Assembly (NCBI GenBank): GCA_902768995.1
Contig: CACXNN010000076.1
Coordinates: 1-14,527 of the forward strand
Reading direction: 5' to 3'
Source of the DNA: an uncultured Eubacteriales bacterium
Lineage (GTDB): Bacteria; Bacillota; Clostridia; Christensenellales; CAG-138
Length of the DNA: 14,527 bases
Within the stretch, counting starts at the first letter, position 1. Every line of letters starts with the position of its first letter. Below are positions 13,101 through 14,527 of this stretch, one piece after another. Under the pieces are notes generated by a model, which was given only the letters and a program-made list of their open reading frames with translations, searched no databases and was not told the DNA's origin. Both the position numbers and the translations under genes were made by a program.

Positions 13101-14473
13101 GGCGGATACTGTCCGTAAAGGAATATAGGTGTGCCCTGCAGGCTCTCTCCGCTGACGAGCTCCGGCAGGCGGCCGCTGCGTACGCCCAGGCTGCAGAAGA
13201 GCTGATGGATCGGCATGGCCTTCACCGGGCTCTGTTCCTGTGTGCAAAGCCCTTCGAACCGCTGGCAAAGCTGGCGGCTGAGTGTCTCGGATCGTCCGGG
13301 AAGCAGGCAGCTGTTTTCCTAATCACGAAAGACGAGCTGCCGGATCTGGGGGGTTGGCTGATCTGCGATCTTCTGTTCGAGTCGGCCGGAGACGGATCGC
13401 TGCCGGAAAAGCGGCAGGCCTGGATCGAGGCCGTAGCCGGATCGGGCTGCCCCGTACTCAGCGCGGCCATACCGGCGGGGGTAGACCCTGATACGGGCAG
13501 GGCCGATGCCCGGGCCGTCCAAGCCAGGATCACCGTATCGCCGGTGGGGTATCTCCCGGGCCTGTTCCTGCACGACGGCCTCGACCACTGCGGCGAGATC
13601 CGACCTGTGGGCGGGAAGGTGGAGGACGCGGACGGCCTGCTTCGGTTTGAGGATGAGGATGCTCGGCGCCTCCTGCGGCCGCGAAAACGGACGGCCCACA
13701 AGGGGGACTCCGGCAAGGCGCTGCTGTGCGTGGGCTCCCCCCAATACGTGGGGGCCGCCCTGTTGAGCGCCCGGGCCTGTTTGGCGGCGGGATGCGGCAT
13801 CCTGTTTGTGGCCTGTCCCGACGTGGTGAGGACGGCGCTGGTCCGCCTTCCGGAAGCCATCGGCATCCCCGTGGGTGAGGATTGGGACGGGGCAAGCTGC
13901 CCCGTTGCGATCCAAGCCCTGGCGGGCAAGCAGGCCGTGGGCCTCGGCTGCGGCGTGGGCAGCGGGGACATCTCGCCCCTCATCGAGGCGGTGCTGCGCT
14001 CGAAGCTGCCCGCTGTGCTGGACGCGGATGGGCTGAACTGCCTTTCCAGACACCCGGAGCTTCTCCCACTGCTGCATGAGCGGGTCGTCCTGACCCCCCA
14101 CCCGGGGGAGATGAGCCGATTGACGGGCCTATCCGCGAAGGAAGTGCTGGACGACCCCGTGACCCTCGCCCGGCGCTATGCGGGCACATGGGGATGCACG
14201 GTGCTGCTGAAGGGGGCCGCCACGGTGGTTTCCGACGGCAAGCGCACCTGCATCGTGGCGGAAGGGAACGCCGGCCTGGGCAAGGGCGGCAGCGGGGACG
14301 TGCTGACCGGGATCATCACGGGCCTTTTGAGCCAGGGCGTGGAGCCATACCACGGAGCGTGCCTGGGCAGCTATCTATTGGGGACTTCGGCGGGCAAGGC
14401 TTTCGACCTGTTGCGGGAACGGATGCTTCGAGCCACGAACGTGATCGAAGCTTTGGAAGATATGGATCAATGA
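13097..14473 (+). CDS. NAD(P)H-hydrate dehydratase with degenerate epimerase domain
   Basis: Bifunctional enzymes of this kind repair NAD(P)HX, the hydrated form of NAD(P)H: the N-terminal domain (NnrE) epimerises it and the C-terminal domain (NnrD) dehydrates the S form using ADP or ATP. The product has 458 residues. The C-terminal part (about 190-458) is complete: KGDSGKALLCVGSPQYVGAA from 202, DADGLN (309-314), PHPGE (334-338), VLLKGAATVVSDG, and GKGGSGDVLTG with Asp401. The N-terminal part (1 to about 190) has the epimerase layout but not its motifs. There is no GNNGGDG loop, and DALFGTG is DLLFESAG. The conserved Asp of (V/I)D(I/V)PSG is Ala124 in SAAIPAG, and the Lys before the late GL is Pro. 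It is probably only a dehydratase. The start is a TTG at 13097 with GGAGG at 13085-13089 seven bases upstream; the open frame to 12971 runs inside recX. Confidence 0.9.
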   Translation: MRRILSVKEYRCALQALSADELRQAAAAYAQAAEELMDRHGLHRALFLCAKPFEPLAKLAAECLGSSGKQAAVFLITKDELPDLGGWLICDLLFESAGDGSLPEKRQAWIEAVAGSGCPVLSAAIPAGVDPDTGRADARAVQARITVSPVGYLPGLFLHDGLDHCGEIRPVGGKVEDADGLLRFEDEDARRLLRPRKRTAHKGDSGKALLCVGSPQYVGAALLSARACLAAGCGILFVACPDVVRTALVRLPEAIGIPVGEDWDGASCPVAIQALAGKQAVGLGCGVGSGDISPLIEAVLRSKLPAVLDADGLNCLSRHPELLPLLHERVVLTPHPGEMSRLTGLSAKEVLDDPVTLARRYAGTWGCTVLLKGAATVVSDGKRTCIVAEGNAGLGKGGSGDVLTGIITGLLSQGVEPYHGACLGSYLLGTSAGKAFDLLRERMLRATNVIEALEDMDQ

Positions 14474-14486
14474 AGGAGGTAATATC

Positions 14487-14527
14487 ATGCTTCGTTTAGG
14501 CGTAGATGTTGGCGGGACTTTTATCAA
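14487..14527 (+). CDS. N-terminus of an ASKHA-type protein (ROK kinase or hydantoinase-like), cut by window end
   Basis: Only 13 complete codons are present: MLRLGVDVGGTFI. The DVGGTF motif is the phosphate-1 loop of the actin-like ATPase superfamily. ROK sugar kinases usually read GxDxGGTxIK, and hydantoinase/oxoprolinase A subunits usually read GVDxGGTFTD. The last two visible bases (AA) would give Lys or Asn, slightly favouring ROK. AAGGAGGT at 14473-14480 is six bases before the ATG. It lies 13 bases after the NAD(P)HX gene, in the same operon. Confidence 0.75.
   Translation, partial: MLRLGVDVGGTFI

Overview
The window is a GC-rich (about 60% by eye) chromosomal stretch that reads as housekeeping DNA of a Firmicute, most likely a member of class Clostridia. 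The reasons are the plsX-acpP-rnc-smc-ftsY gene order, near-consensus sigma-A promoters, strong GGAGG ribosome sites, a TIGR04086-type membrane protein, a VanW protein and a zinc-finger Clp ATPase. I cannot place it to genus. There is no tRNA, rRNA, CRISPR array, insertion sequence or phage gene.

Layout. Positions 20-6110 hold, on the plus strand, a small four-helix membrane protein, plsX and acpP (phospholipid and fatty-acid synthesis), rnc (RNase III), smc (chromosome condensation) and ftsY (SRP receptor, 6111-7004). A Nudix hydrolase follows ftsY after one base. plsX and acpP each have their own sigma-A promoter, and a terminator-like hairpin separates acpP from rnc. A bidirectional terminator (7471-7497) closes this block against a convergent minus-strand block. 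Read in its own direction, that block is a VanW protein with a Ser/Gly/Asp tail (12470-10386), its terminator, an unrecognised 112-residue protein with a TTG start (10183-9845), and a ClpE-like ATPase (9813-7510). Divergent from VanW, on the plus strand, are recX, an NAD(P)H-hydrate repair protein (epimerase-like plus dehydratase), and the first codons of an ASKHA-type kinase or hydrolase cut by the window end.

The main oddities are as follows. (1) smc carries an apparent out-of-frame deletion of roughly 55-61 bp exactly where Walker B and the D-loop should be, with the true C-terminus continuing in another frame to 6110. (2) The epimerase half of the NAD(P)HX repair protein has lost its hallmark motifs, while the dehydratase half looks intact. 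(3) The ClpE-like ATPase shares an operon with an unknown small protein, and their promoter shows no CtsR or CIRCE site but has iterated AAAACC motifs just upstream of its -35. (4) recX appears nearly leaderless and shares a promoter region and a 16-bp palindrome with the divergent VanW gene.

I see no obviously new multi-gene system. The small-protein/Clp ATPase pair is the best candidate for undescribed biology. The smc lesion first needs to be excluded as an assembly error.
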